Virus record (IMG/VR): IMGVR_UViG_3300048918_000427
Location: 1-26,612 of that record
Direction: 5' to 3' (one strand)
DNA from: a virus
Length of the DNA stretch: 26,612 nt
In this document: positions 13,960 to 20,744 of the stretch, one piece after another
How positions within the stretch are numbered: position 1 is the stretch's first letter
How the letters are laid out: each line of letters begins with the position of its first letter
The notes under the pieces: generated by a model
Seen by the model: only the letters and a program-made list of their open reading frames with translations
Databases searched by the model: none
Told to the model about the DNA's origin: nothing
Position numbers and translations under genes: made by a program

Positions 13960-13990
13960 CCCTGGATCGAAAGGCGGTCCAGGGTTTTTT
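13960..13990 (+). terminator. Rho-independent terminator
   Basis: CCCTGGATC (13960-13968) pairs with GGTCCAGGG (13976-13984) around a 7-nt loop; TTTTTT (13985-13990) follows. It separates the 13383 gene from the methyltransferase gene, which would need its own promoter or read-through. Confidence 0.85.
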
Positions 13991-14044
13991 CGCATCGGAC
14001 ATCCGCCGATCGCTGCGGTACACATTTAAAAAAAGGATCGACGC

Positions 14045-15283
14045 ATGGCCAAGGAATTAACAGCCATAGGAATTACCTGCGGGATTGGCTCGCTGCTGAT
14101 TGGCGCACGGTCTGCAGGATTCAAAGTCCTTGGCAATGTCGAGTGGAGAAAATATTACCACGAGACAGACGACCGTGGCCGGGATACGTTCACTGAAAAT
14201 TTCCCTGGTGCTATTTTCCCATATAGCCGAGAGCGCATGACCGAGGAAGAATTCCTCAGGTTCAGCAATCCTGACATCGCCTTGGCTCATCCTGAATGTG
14301 GAAACTTCAGCCAACTTAGTGGGTCCAATACCAATCGCGTCGAGAAGTTAAGTGACCCTGGGGACATCCCATTATTCGTAGAATTGGTTAACCAGTTTAA
14401 CCCCCGCTTTTTCGTGATGGATGATCTGCCCCGATCATTCATAGCCTACCCTATGAGCAAGTATGCCGAAGCTTTGCCTCAGTACGACCTATTCCCTGAA
14501 TGGGTCAGCAATTGGGGCTACGGCAATATCCAAAAGGGTCGCAATAGGCTTTTCATGCTGGGCGCTCTACGGAAAGAAAAATGGGCGTTTATTCCAGGTG
14601 AAATGGAACATAACTTGACAGTCCGAGACGTGATCGGCGACATGGGCGAGCCTGGCAGGTCCAACTATCCGAACCACGATCCCCATGATAACTCCCTTGA
14701 CTGCTTCCGCGCCTTGAACTGCGGCGGTTATCGGAAGCATAATTCCTGGGCGGAGACAGCCGAATATTTCCAAGACAAGAAGGGCGGCTACACCCTTGGC
14801 TATGAGCGAGTCGACGGTAGCATGGTGAAGCGGATCGGTTTCTTGAAAGGCCATTGGGACGGCCCTGCTCATGTTCTGACCGGCGGCAACGCGACCGTTC
14901 ACCACATTCGTTGCGACCCGTACACAATCAGGGAGCGCGCCCGCATCCAAGGCTTCCCTGATGATTTTATTTTCTATGGGTCCATCCTGAACGAGCGTGG
15001 CGAATGGTGCCACGACACCAATAACCACATGGTCAGGATGACCGGCAAGGCTATGCCGATCCAGTTCGGTGAGTACGTGTCCAAGCAGATCGCTGCGTTC
15101 ATAAATAAAAAACCGTTCCAGGCCAGCCGCCGCCGGGTCCAGAAACAGAATGAATATGTGAACGCCGCCAAGGAATGGTATTGCAAAGAGGTCGGTTACT
15201 CCAACCAGGAAGCCGCCTGCCGGGAATGCTGGCTGAAACAGAACTGCCTGATCCGCCAAGAAAAATATTCTATTGCCGCTTAA
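14045..15283 (+). CDS. C5-type DNA cytosine methyltransferase with atypical motifs (412 aa)
   Basis: AAGGA precedes ATG 14045. Motif I is GITCGIGSLLIGA (9-21), the SAM-binding loop. Motif IV reads HPECGNFS (82-89) where the family usually has GPPCQ.FS; the catalytic Cys85 is kept. Motif VI reads MDDLP (125-129) in place of ENV, so the usual Glu is an Asp. Motif VIII is QKGRNRLFML, motif IX RERARIQGFPDDF (296-308) and motif X GKAMPIQFGEYV (334-345). The protein ends in a Cys-rich tail with Cys 380, 392, 395 and 401. It likely methylates phage DNA or protects it; whether it methylates the usual C5 of cytosine is unclear. Confidence 0.85.
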   Translation: MAKELTAIGITCGIGSLLIGARSAGFKVLGNVEWRKYYHETDDRGRDTFTENFPGAIFPYSRERMTEEEFLRFSNPDIALAHPECGNFSQLSGSNTNRVEKLSDPGDIPLFVELVNQFNPRFFVMDDLPRSFIAYPMSKYAEALPQYDLFPEWVSNWGYGNIQKGRNRLFMLGALRKEKWAFIPGEMEHNLTVRDVIGDMGEPGRSNYPNHDPHDNSLDCFRALNCGGYRKHNSWAETAEYFQDKKGGYTLGYERVDGSMVKRIGFLKGHWDGPAHVLTGGNATVHHIRCDPYTIRERARIQGFPDDFIFYGSILNERGEWCHDTNNHMVRMTGKAMPIQFGEYVSKQIAAFINKKPFQASRRRVQKQNEYVNAAKEWYCKEVGYSNQEAACRECWLKQNCLIRQEKYSIAA

Positions 15284-15292
15284 TGTCTGGGA

Positions 15293-15329
15293 TTGTCCGA
15301 TGGACAACCCCATAAAAAGAAGACATATT
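15293..15329 (+). promoter_or_regulatory. Promoter with overlapping palindrome, family member E
   Basis: TGGACA (15301-15306), 17-nt spacer, CATATT (15324-15329). The -35 lies in the perfect palindrome TTGTCCGATGGACAA (15293-15307), which is a good repressor-site candidate. It reads into the gene at 15356. Confidence 0.7.
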
Positions 15330-15355
15330 CATATCTCCTTTGACGGGAGAATGAT

Positions 15356-15736
15356 ATGTCAAAAGTCAGCCTGAGCATTGTTGATAATTCACAGAATATA
15401 AACCCTGACGGTTCGAATGACCGGCAATTTGATTTCGGAGTGCCGTGGTTCAGTGAACAATGGGTCACGTGGAAACAAGGTCAAAATGGAAAACCTGACC
15501 GTCTTTGTTTTTCTATGTATCCTAAGGGCAGCGATTGGAAACATCGAGACGACACAACTAAACGTATGACTTTGATGAGTTATATCGGCGGTCTCCCTTT
15601 AATTAGGAAAAAAGAATGGGAGTGTAAAATGGAATTAAAAGGGGAAGACGCCCCTTATCATTACGTTGAACTGCCCACCGTAATAGATTGCCCTACGTGT
15701 CAAGGATTAGGGAAATTATATGATCTTCCTCGGTAA
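15356..15736 (+). CDS. Hypothetical protein with CxxC end (126 aa)
   Basis: ATG 15356 has GGGAG six bases further up; an ATG at 15351 stops after a few codons in another frame. The body (IVDNSQNINPDGSNDRQFD, EQWVTWKQGQNGKPDRLCF) is soluble and beta-rich looking. The end reads IDCPTCQGLGKLYD, similar to one half of a DnaJ-type CxxCxGxG zinc finger. I know of no family. It overlaps the thymidylate-synthase-like gene by 17 nt and likely supports the same process (inference). Confidence 0.75.
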   Translation: MSKVSLSIVDNSQNINPDGSNDRQFDFGVPWFSEQWVTWKQGQNGKPDRLCFSMYPKGSDWKHRDDTTKRMTLMSYIGGLPLIRKKEWECKMELKGEDAPYHYVELPTVIDCPTCQGLGKLYDLPR

Positions 15737-16571
15737 CAGTGTTTCCTTCCAGGCGATCCGCGAAGAGATCCGAATGCGGTTCGCCGCTGCACCCCTCGTC
15801 CAGACCGAACGCTGGCAGGGGGTCGCAGCCAACCAAGACACCCGCGAACTGCGGAACGTCTGCTTCGAGGTCTACCTGAAGGGGGTTGAGGACTTGGATC
15901 ACTGGCGGGAGGATATCCAACCGAACCTGCCGTGGGCAGACCGACACTTTGAGGACGAAAGAGTCGGAGGCCAGCCACTAAACCCCGGCGAGCAGTGGAA
16001 GAACTGGCCTTACGCCAACTCGGCGTCCAAGTTTAAAACTGAACGGTTCAATCATTCCTATATGGAACGGCTGTGGCCAAAGTACGCCAGGCGAACCACT
16101 GGCGGGACCTTGGCCAAGGGGAAAGCCCTAAGGAAGTATCCGCTTACCGACCCCAGACCCTTGCAGGGGATCGGCCACAGCTACGGCGACCTGCAGGATC
16201 TGGTCGAGCTGCTGGCCAAGGAACCTTACACCCGCCAGGCCTATATCCCGTTGTTCTTTCCTGAGGACACTGGCCTCGGCGACAGCGGCCGCAAGCCTTG
16301 CACCTTAGGCTATCAGATCATCGTGCGGGACTCGGAAGCCCATATCTGGTATCCTTTACGGTCCTGCGATTATGTCAGACACTGGGCGGACGATTGCTAT
16401 ATGGCCGTCCGCTTGCTATTGTGGGTCATGGAGGAATGCCGGCAAAGAAATTCTGACTGGAAGCAAATTTCCTGTGGCACATTTTCCATGCATATGACAT
16501 CATTGCATATCTTTTCCACAGATAGGCTAAATGATGAAATCGACCGGGCAACAACTCGTTCAGCAGATTGA
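15720..16571 (+). CDS. Thymidylate-synthase-fold enzyme, dCMP-type (possible dCMP hydroxymethylase, 283 aa)
   Basis: The fold follows ThyA: TRQAYIPLFFPEDTG (171-185) matches the Arg-rich loop, RKPCTLGYQ (191-199) places Cys194 at the catalytic Cys, RSCDYVRHWADDCY (214-227) matches the ThyA RSCDVFLG block, and SMHMTSLHIF gives the His-x-Tyr/Phe end. The residue in the place of ThyA Asn177 is Asp225. In ThyA this Asn reads dUMP; T4 dCMP hydroxymethylase (gp42) has Asp there, and Asn-to-Asp mutants of ThyA accept dCMP. So dCMP is the likely substrate, with transfer of a methyl or hydroxymethyl group from a folate. ATG 15720 has AGGGAAA upstream. Confidence 0.82.
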   Translation: MIFLGNSVSFQAIREEIRMRFAAAPLVQTERWQGVAANQDTRELRNVCFEVYLKGVEDLDHWREDIQPNLPWADRHFEDERVGGQPLNPGEQWKNWPYANSASKFKTERFNHSYMERLWPKYARRTTGGTLAKGKALRKYPLTDPRPLQGIGHSYGDLQDLVELLAKEPYTRQAYIPLFFPEDTGLGDSGRKPCTLGYQIIVRDSEAHIWYPLRSCDYVRHWADDCYMAVRLLLWVMEECRQRNSDWKQISCGTFSMHMTSLHIFSTDRLNDEIDRATTRSAD

Positions 16572-17172
16572 GGATGAAGCTGCGCTTTACGGCGTTCTGA
16601 AAAACGCAGACGAACAGGGCAGGACCCGATACGAAGTTACTTGCGGGGAATGCCACACCAAGGAAAACGTATTTCACTCTAGCATTAACCGATCGGAGCA
16701 ACTAACGACTCATTTCCGAAAACGAGGGTGGGTCCTGAACCCAAAGACTATCCCTTACTGTTCAACCCAATGTGTGAGAAAGGCAAAACAGACTATGAAA
16801 CAGGCATACCCTGCGCCAAAGACAGACACGGCGATCGTCACCCCGACCCCGACTATCGGGTCTGATATCCGGCTGACCCTGCGTGTCGGCGGCGTGATCG
16901 AAGAGCATTTCGACCGTGAGAAACGCCTTTATCACCTTGGTTGGTCAGACGAACGGGTGGCTAAAGAAACCAGCGCAGCCCTTGATTTTGTTCTCAAGGT
17001 GCGAAAGGAAGGGTTCGGCGAACTGGCAGAAGACCCTGAAATGACCCGCCTGCGGCTAGATATCAAAGCCCTGGAGGACCATGTGACTGAGGTCATGGTT
17101 AAGCTCAGCGGATCAGTCGACGAGATAAAAACCCGTTTCGATCGCATGTCCCACCACAAGGCAGCCGGCTAA
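16531..17172 (+). CDS. Zinc-finger protein with coiled-coil C-terminus (213 aa)
   Basis: It overlaps the thymidylate-synthase-like gene by 41 nt, with ATG 16531 or 16534 as start. Near residue 38 CGEC and near 77 CSTQC flank a basic segment, giving a zinc finger. The middle has a LGWSDERVAKETSAALDFV segment that looks like a helix-turn-helix, and the C-terminal third is helical with heptad spacing (LDIKALEDHVTEVMVKL). It is like hypothetical proteins of other phages and may be a DNA-binding regulator or recombination factor. The next gene overlaps by one base (TAATG). Confidence 0.8.
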   Translation: MMKSTGQQLVQQIEDEAALYGVLKNADEQGRTRYEVTCGECHTKENVFHSSINRSEQLTTHFRKRGWVLNPKTIPYCSTQCVRKAKQTMKQAYPAPKTDTAIVTPTPTIGSDIRLTLRVGGVIEEHFDREKRLYHLGWSDERVAKETSAALDFVLKVRKEGFGELAEDPEMTRLRLDIKALEDHVTEVMVKLSGSVDEIKTRFDRMSHHKAAG

Positions 17173-18239
17173 TGACCATCAGCGAAATCATAAACGAATA
17201 TGGCCGGAAGGCCAGCCGTGAATTCCCTGATCGTAATAAAACAGTAGGTGCTTCGGAAGTGGGCTTATGCGCCCGCCGGGTGCACTGGCAGAAGCATGGG
17301 ACGCCGAGGGATGAAATCATCAAGTCCACGACTCAGGTCGCTGACAAGCGGGGCGCAGCCCAAGTCCCTGGGAACTGGGGCGCGCATGTCCGGGGGTCGA
17401 CAATGGAAGAAGTCCTATGGTTTCCTGCCATGCGGGCTAAGTTTGGCGACAGCCTGAAACTGGCAGGGGCGGACCAGCGGACATTAACCCTGGGCGACCT
17501 GTCGGCTACGCCGGATGGCGTGGTCATAGGAAGGGGAGGAGAGCTTGTCAAAGGCGCTAAAGATGTCGTCGTCGAATGTAAGACGATTGATCCGCGGGTT
17601 AACCTGGTCGAAGAGAAATCAGAGAACGCCTTGCAAGTCCAGGTCCAAATGGGCGTTATCCATGCGGTTACGCCGTATCGTCCGACTCATGCGGTCATCT
17701 CTTATATTGACGCCTCGTTCTGGCACGATGTGGAAGAGTTCACGGTCCCGTACAACCCGGAGCTCTTCGAGAAGATGAAAGCCAGGGCCGCCAAGATCAT
17801 GCACGCTGACGTGCAGGACATGAAGCCTGAAGGCTGGATCAAAGGCGGCAAAGAGTGCAACTGGTGTCCTTGGGCGATCCGCTGCGGAGCAATGCAGAAC
17901 GCTGTACCAGCCGAAGAGAAACGACTGAACCCACAGGCCATCGCGGAAATCACGGACCTCTGCCGGCAGGGGCTGACCATTCAGAACCGGGTCAAGGAAG
18001 ACGAAATCGAGTTCAAGGAACTGCAGGATCAGATCAAGACTCGACTCAAGGATCTTGGAACAAACCGGCTCCCTGGCGTGGTGAACTGGTCGCCAGTGAA
18101 GGGTCGGACCAAATGGGACAGCCCAGCGATGATCGACGCCCTTAAGCAGAAAGGAGTCGAGGTCGAGCAATTCAGCTCGACTGGCGAACCGTCGTCTCAG
18201 TTGACGATCGACAAGAAGCTAGTCCTGCGAACCATTTAA
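17172..18239 (+). CDS. Cas4-like RecB-family nuclease with predicted 4Fe-4S site (355 aa)
   Basis: SATPDGVV (111-118) with Asp115 and VVVECKTID (132-140) with Glu135 and Lys137 form the PD-(D/E)XK nuclease core, followed by ALQVQVQMGV near 153-162. Cys33 in GLCARRVHW with Cys229, Cys232 and Cys238 in CNWCPWAIRC has the iron-staple spacing of Cas4 and AddB. It is most likely a DNA exonuclease acting in recombination or end processing. Such genes often stand near a ssDNA annealing protein; none is recognised here. ATG 17172 overlaps the previous stop (TAATG). The end overlaps a minus-strand gene by 21 nt. Confidence 0.88.
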   Translation: MTISEIINEYGRKASREFPDRNKTVGASEVGLCARRVHWQKHGTPRDEIIKSTTQVADKRGAAQVPGNWGAHVRGSTMEEVLWFPAMRAKFGDSLKLAGADQRTLTLGDLSATPDGVVIGRGGELVKGAKDVVVECKTIDPRVNLVEEKSENALQVQVQMGVIHAVTPYRPTHAVISYIDASFWHDVEEFTVPYNPELFEKMKARAAKIMHADVQDMKPEGWIKGGKECNWCPWAIRCGAMQNAVPAEEKRLNPQAIAEITDLCRQGLTIQNRVKEDEIEFKELQDQIKTRLKDLGTNRLPGVVNWSPVKGRTKWDSPAMIDALKQKGVEVEQFSSTGEPSSQLTIDKKLVLRTI

Positions 18240-18464
18240 TAAAGCCTTAAGCTTTTGCCTCGCCCCTTCTTCCTCAAGGGAGAGGGGGACGATTATATCT
18301 GGCAGGTCCATTGGTTTTTCAAAGATCAGCTTAGGCTTTTCAGGAACACGTATAGCGACCTTGACGCCGCAGTTTTGCTTCCACGGGTAATACCAGCGGG
18401 AGAAGCAACGGGCGTCTGCAGGGGTAGCCGCCGCGATTAACGCGACGGCTAAGACTCTCAGCAT
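18219..18464 (-). CDS. Exported small protein (81 aa)
   Basis: ATG 18464 is linked to the upstream stop by TAATG. The first 19 residues (MLRVLAVALIAAATPADAR) form a signal peptide with an Ala-x-Ala site. The mature part has CFSRWYYPWKQNC (a two-Cys aromatic loop) and a charged tail (LSLEEEGARQKLKALL). Such a sequence would be periplasmic with one disulfide. The function is unknown. It runs convergent with the nuclease gene and may be transcribed with 18464-18685 from the promoter region at 18726. Confidence 0.72.
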   Translation of the reverse strand: MLRVLAVALIAAATPADARCFSRWYYPWKQNCGVKVAIRVPEKPKLIFEKPMDLPDIIVPLSLEEEGARQKLKALLNGSQD

Positions 18465-18685
18465 TAGCCGAGCTTCACATATTCCTGACGGTTGCTAGTA
18501 TTCATGGACAAGATGGCGTTCCGACGCTCGATCGGGTCCTTCTTGTACTTGGCCTTGAAATCGCCGACAGTCTTCGAGACCTTCATGGCTTCGAAGAACC
18601 TGTGTGCGTCAGTGCCTTCCCGGCGGGGATTCTGCTTGACCAAGATTTTGATCTTCCGGTCGTCGCCCTTAAGCTCTGCGGGCAT
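18464..18685 (-). CDS. Stand-alone copy of the domain in 7827-8417 (73 aa)
   Basis: AAGGAG precedes ATG 18685 by about 10 nt. Residues 10-70 (KIKILVKQNPRREGT, FFEAMKVSKTVGDF, YVKLG) match the C-terminal 65 residues of the protein at 7827: both share NP.REGT, HRFFEAMK or SHFEAMK, TVG[DE]F and YVK. The protein is very basic. This suggests a small DNA-binding or nucleoid-type domain used alone here and tethered to a histone-like tail there. No activity is established for either one. Confidence 0.75.
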   Translation of the reverse strand: MPAELKGDDRKIKILVKQNPRREGTDAHRFFEAMKVSKTVGDFKAKYKKDPIERRNAILSMNTSNRQEYVKLG

Positions 18686-18725
18686 AATCGTACACTCCTT
18701 GTAGAAAACTTGGTCGGTGCAGCAT

Positions 18726-18754
18726 CAAATAATAAAGATGTTCAGAAAAGTAAA
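18726..18754 (-). promoter_or_regulatory. Candidate promoter for the 18464-18685 pair
   Basis: On the minus strand TTTACT (18754-18749), 17-nt spacer, TATTTG (18731-18726); TATTAT at 18734-18729 is an alternative -10. The -35 box is the same as in the plus-strand family. Confidence 0.4.
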
Positions 18755-18757
18755 TAC

Positions 18758-18790
18758 CTTATTTCAAATAAGCCTTTATGGTGGTATGAT
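18758..18790 (+). promoter_or_regulatory. Extended -10 promoter of the polymerase gene with palindrome, leaderless
   Basis: TGGTATGAT gives an extended -10 (TATGAT, 18785-18790). Six bases later is ATG 18797, so transcription would start on the start codon. The -35 position (TTTCAA, 18762-18767) is weak and lies in the palindrome CTTATTTCAAATAAG (18758-18772), a possible operator for both divergent promoters. Confidence 0.6.
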
Positions 18791-18796
18791 GTTAAA

Positions 18797-20629
18797 ATGA
18801 TGAACCTCCCAGAGACTTTACGCGGCCAAGGGGCTATCGGCATCGACCTCGAGACCTGTGACGTGGACCTGAAGACTCGTGGGCCAGGGGCGCATCGGGG
18901 CGGCTATATCTGCGGGGTATCGATCGGGACCGAAGCAGGGTTCCGGGCCTACTTCCCTGTAGCCCATGAGTCCGGCGAGAACATGGAAAAGTCCAAGGTT
19001 TTCAAATGGTTAGGCGAGCAGCTGATGCTGCCTGTACCTAAGATCGGGGCTCGCCTGGTCTACGACCTCAGCTTCCTGATGGCTGCCGGCATCCCATCGG
19101 TCGGCCCTTATTATGACGTCCAGGTGGCGGAGCCGCTGCTAGACGAGAACCAGTTTGTCTTCTCCCTTGATCGGATCAGTCAACAATATCTGGGGGAGAG
19201 TAAAAAGGGTCAGGAACTTGACGCTTTTTTAATAGAAAAATTCGGGAAAAAGAACCCCCGCAACCACATCTGGCGGGCTCCAGCGGATATCGTCGGTCCT
19301 TATGCGATCGGCGACGTGGACCTGCCCCTGCGGATATTTCCCCTGCAGAAAGCTGAATTGGAGAAACAGCAGCTATGGGATCTGTTCGTTATGGAAAGCG
19401 AACTGGTCGAGCTCCTGGCGAAGATGCACTTGCGGGGGGTCAGGGTCGATCTCAAAGCAACAGAAAAACTCGACCGAGCATACGAGCTCGAACACAACAA
19501 ACTGCTGAAAGGGATCAAACGCGACACAGGCCTGGACGTGAACCCTTGGGCTGCCAAGTCTGTCGCTCTGCTGTTCGATTATCACGGGCTGAAGTATCCT
19601 CTGACCGCCAAGACTAAAGCCCCGTCGTTCACTGCCAGTTGGCTCGACTCGTTCGACCACCCTATCGGAGCCCAGATCCGGCGTATCCGGTGGTTGGATA
19701 AAATGCGCGGCACATTCCTGCAGGGGTGCATTCTCGAGAGCCATCATAACGGCCGGGTCCATTCCCAGTTCAACCAGTTGAAGTCCGAAGAAGGCGGCAC
19801 CGTGACCGGCCGGTTCAGCTCGAGCCGGCCCGATCTCCAGTTCATCCCGACCAGGACAGAAGAAGCGAATCAGATTCGGGCGGCGTTCCTGCCGGAGACA
19901 GGGCAGTCCTGGGGCAAACTTGACTACAGCCAGATCGAATATCGGCTGATCGCCCATGACGCCTATTCGGCCGGCCTGAACGGGGCGGAAGAAGTCGTCC
20001 GCCGGTATAATGACGACCCGACCACAGACTTCCATGACGTGATCGCGAAGATGACCGGTCTGAACCGGGCCTCGGCCAAGACGATTAATTTCGGCTTGGC
20101 CTACGGCGAAGGGGTAACAAAGCTGGCAGGGCAGCTCCGGCTATCCATTCCTGACGCCGAAGATATGCTGCGCCGGTATCACTCCAACGCCCCATTCATT
20201 CGGCCGTTAGCCAAGATGATGTCAGGCCTGGCAGGAACCCAAGGCGAAATCCGGACCCTTATGCAACGCAAGCGCCGGTTCCATTCTTGGTCCCGCAGGC
20301 AGCCGAACGGCGAGTTGCTGGTTCTGGACCATTACTTTCCTGGCTCGCAACGCGCCTTCCTGCACAAGGCTCTTAACGCCCGCATCCAAGGCGGGGCGGC
20401 GGATATAATGAAGTTAGCTATGGTCCGAATTTATAAGTGCGGCGTCCTGGCTGTGACCGGCGTGCCGCACATGACAGTGCACGACGAGCTCGACCTGTCT
20501 ATCCCTCGGACCAAGGCAGGCAAAGAGGCCCTGCAGGAAGTCCGCCGTCAAATGGAAGAGGTCGTGGCCCTCTCGGTCCCGCTGAAGGTGGACGTGGGCG
20601 TGGGCAAGAACTGGGGCGTAGCCCACTAA
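18797..20629 (+). CDS. Family A DNA polymerase with 3'-5' exonuclease domain (610 aa)
   Basis: The start is ATG 18797, without a Shine-Dalgarno; the frame continues upstream but only through non-conserved sequence on the promoter. Exonuclease motifs: IDLET (16-20, Asp17 and Glu19), VYDLSFL (Asp90) and YAIGD (169-173). Polymerase motif A is LDYSQIEYR (375-383), motif B RASAKTINFGLAYG (424-437) and motif C VHDE (561-564). All the catalytic Asp and Lys residues are in place, so it should be an active proofreading replicase, working with the primase-helicase encoded at 1-1918. There is no 5' nuclease domain. A hairpin near 20643-20678 follows the stop but lacks a T-run in this direction. Confidence 0.95.
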   Translation: MMNLPETLRGQGAIGIDLETCDVDLKTRGPGAHRGGYICGVSIGTEAGFRAYFPVAHESGENMEKSKVFKWLGEQLMLPVPKIGARLVYDLSFLMAAGIPSVGPYYDVQVAEPLLDENQFVFSLDRISQQYLGESKKGQELDAFLIEKFGKKNPRNHIWRAPADIVGPYAIGDVDLPLRIFPLQKAELEKQQLWDLFVMESELVELLAKMHLRGVRVDLKATEKLDRAYELEHNKLLKGIKRDTGLDVNPWAAKSVALLFDYHGLKYPLTAKTKAPSFTASWLDSFDHPIGAQIRRIRWLDKMRGTFLQGCILESHHNGRVHSQFNQLKSEEGGTVTGRFSSSRPDLQFIPTRTEEANQIRAAFLPETGQSWGKLDYSQIEYRLIAHDAYSAGLNGAEEVVRRYNDDPTTDFHDVIAKMTGLNRASAKTINFGLAYGEGVTKLAGQLRLSIPDAEDMLRRYHSNAPFIRPLAKMMSGLAGTQGEIRTLMQRKRRFHSWSRRQPNGELLVLDHYFPGSQRAFLHKALNARIQGGAADIMKLAMVRIYKCGVLAVTGVPHMTVHDELDLSIPRTKAGKEALQEVRRQMEEVVALSVPLKVDVGVGKNWGVAH

Positions 20630-20683
20630 AAACGCCCGCTGGCTGGCCTCTTTGGTTCCTGGGGATACAGGAGGCCAGGACAC

Positions 20684-20714
20684 AAAAAAGCCGCCCAGCG
20701 AACGCCTGGACGGC
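20684..20714 (-). terminator. Rho-independent terminator of the tail operon
   Basis: On the minus strand GCCGTCCAG pairs with CTGGGCGGC around a 7-nt loop, followed by TTTTTT (20689-20684). It ends the fibre and small-membrane-protein operon. A second inverted repeat, CTGGCCTC with GAGGCCAG, lies just to the left. Confidence 0.85.
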
Positions 20715-20744
20715 TCTAGTATGGGACGAAGGCTATTCCAAGAA

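Noticed and set aside
13809-14060. An 83-codon plus-strand frame (internal ATG 13836) crossing a terminator
   Set aside because: It runs through a strong hairpin with a T-run and has no ribosome-binding site; kept only as a weak alternative to a small RNA.
16475-16512. A promoter-like cluster (CATATGACAT, ATGCA/TGCAT) upstream of 16531
   Set aside because: It resembles the family -10 region, but no -35 with proper spacing is convincing; the 16531 gene is already coupled to the upstream gene.
18602-18796. Upstream extension of the polymerase frame
   Set aside because: The extension crosses the divergent promoter region and the opposite-strand gene, and has no good start; ATG 18797 fits the promoter.
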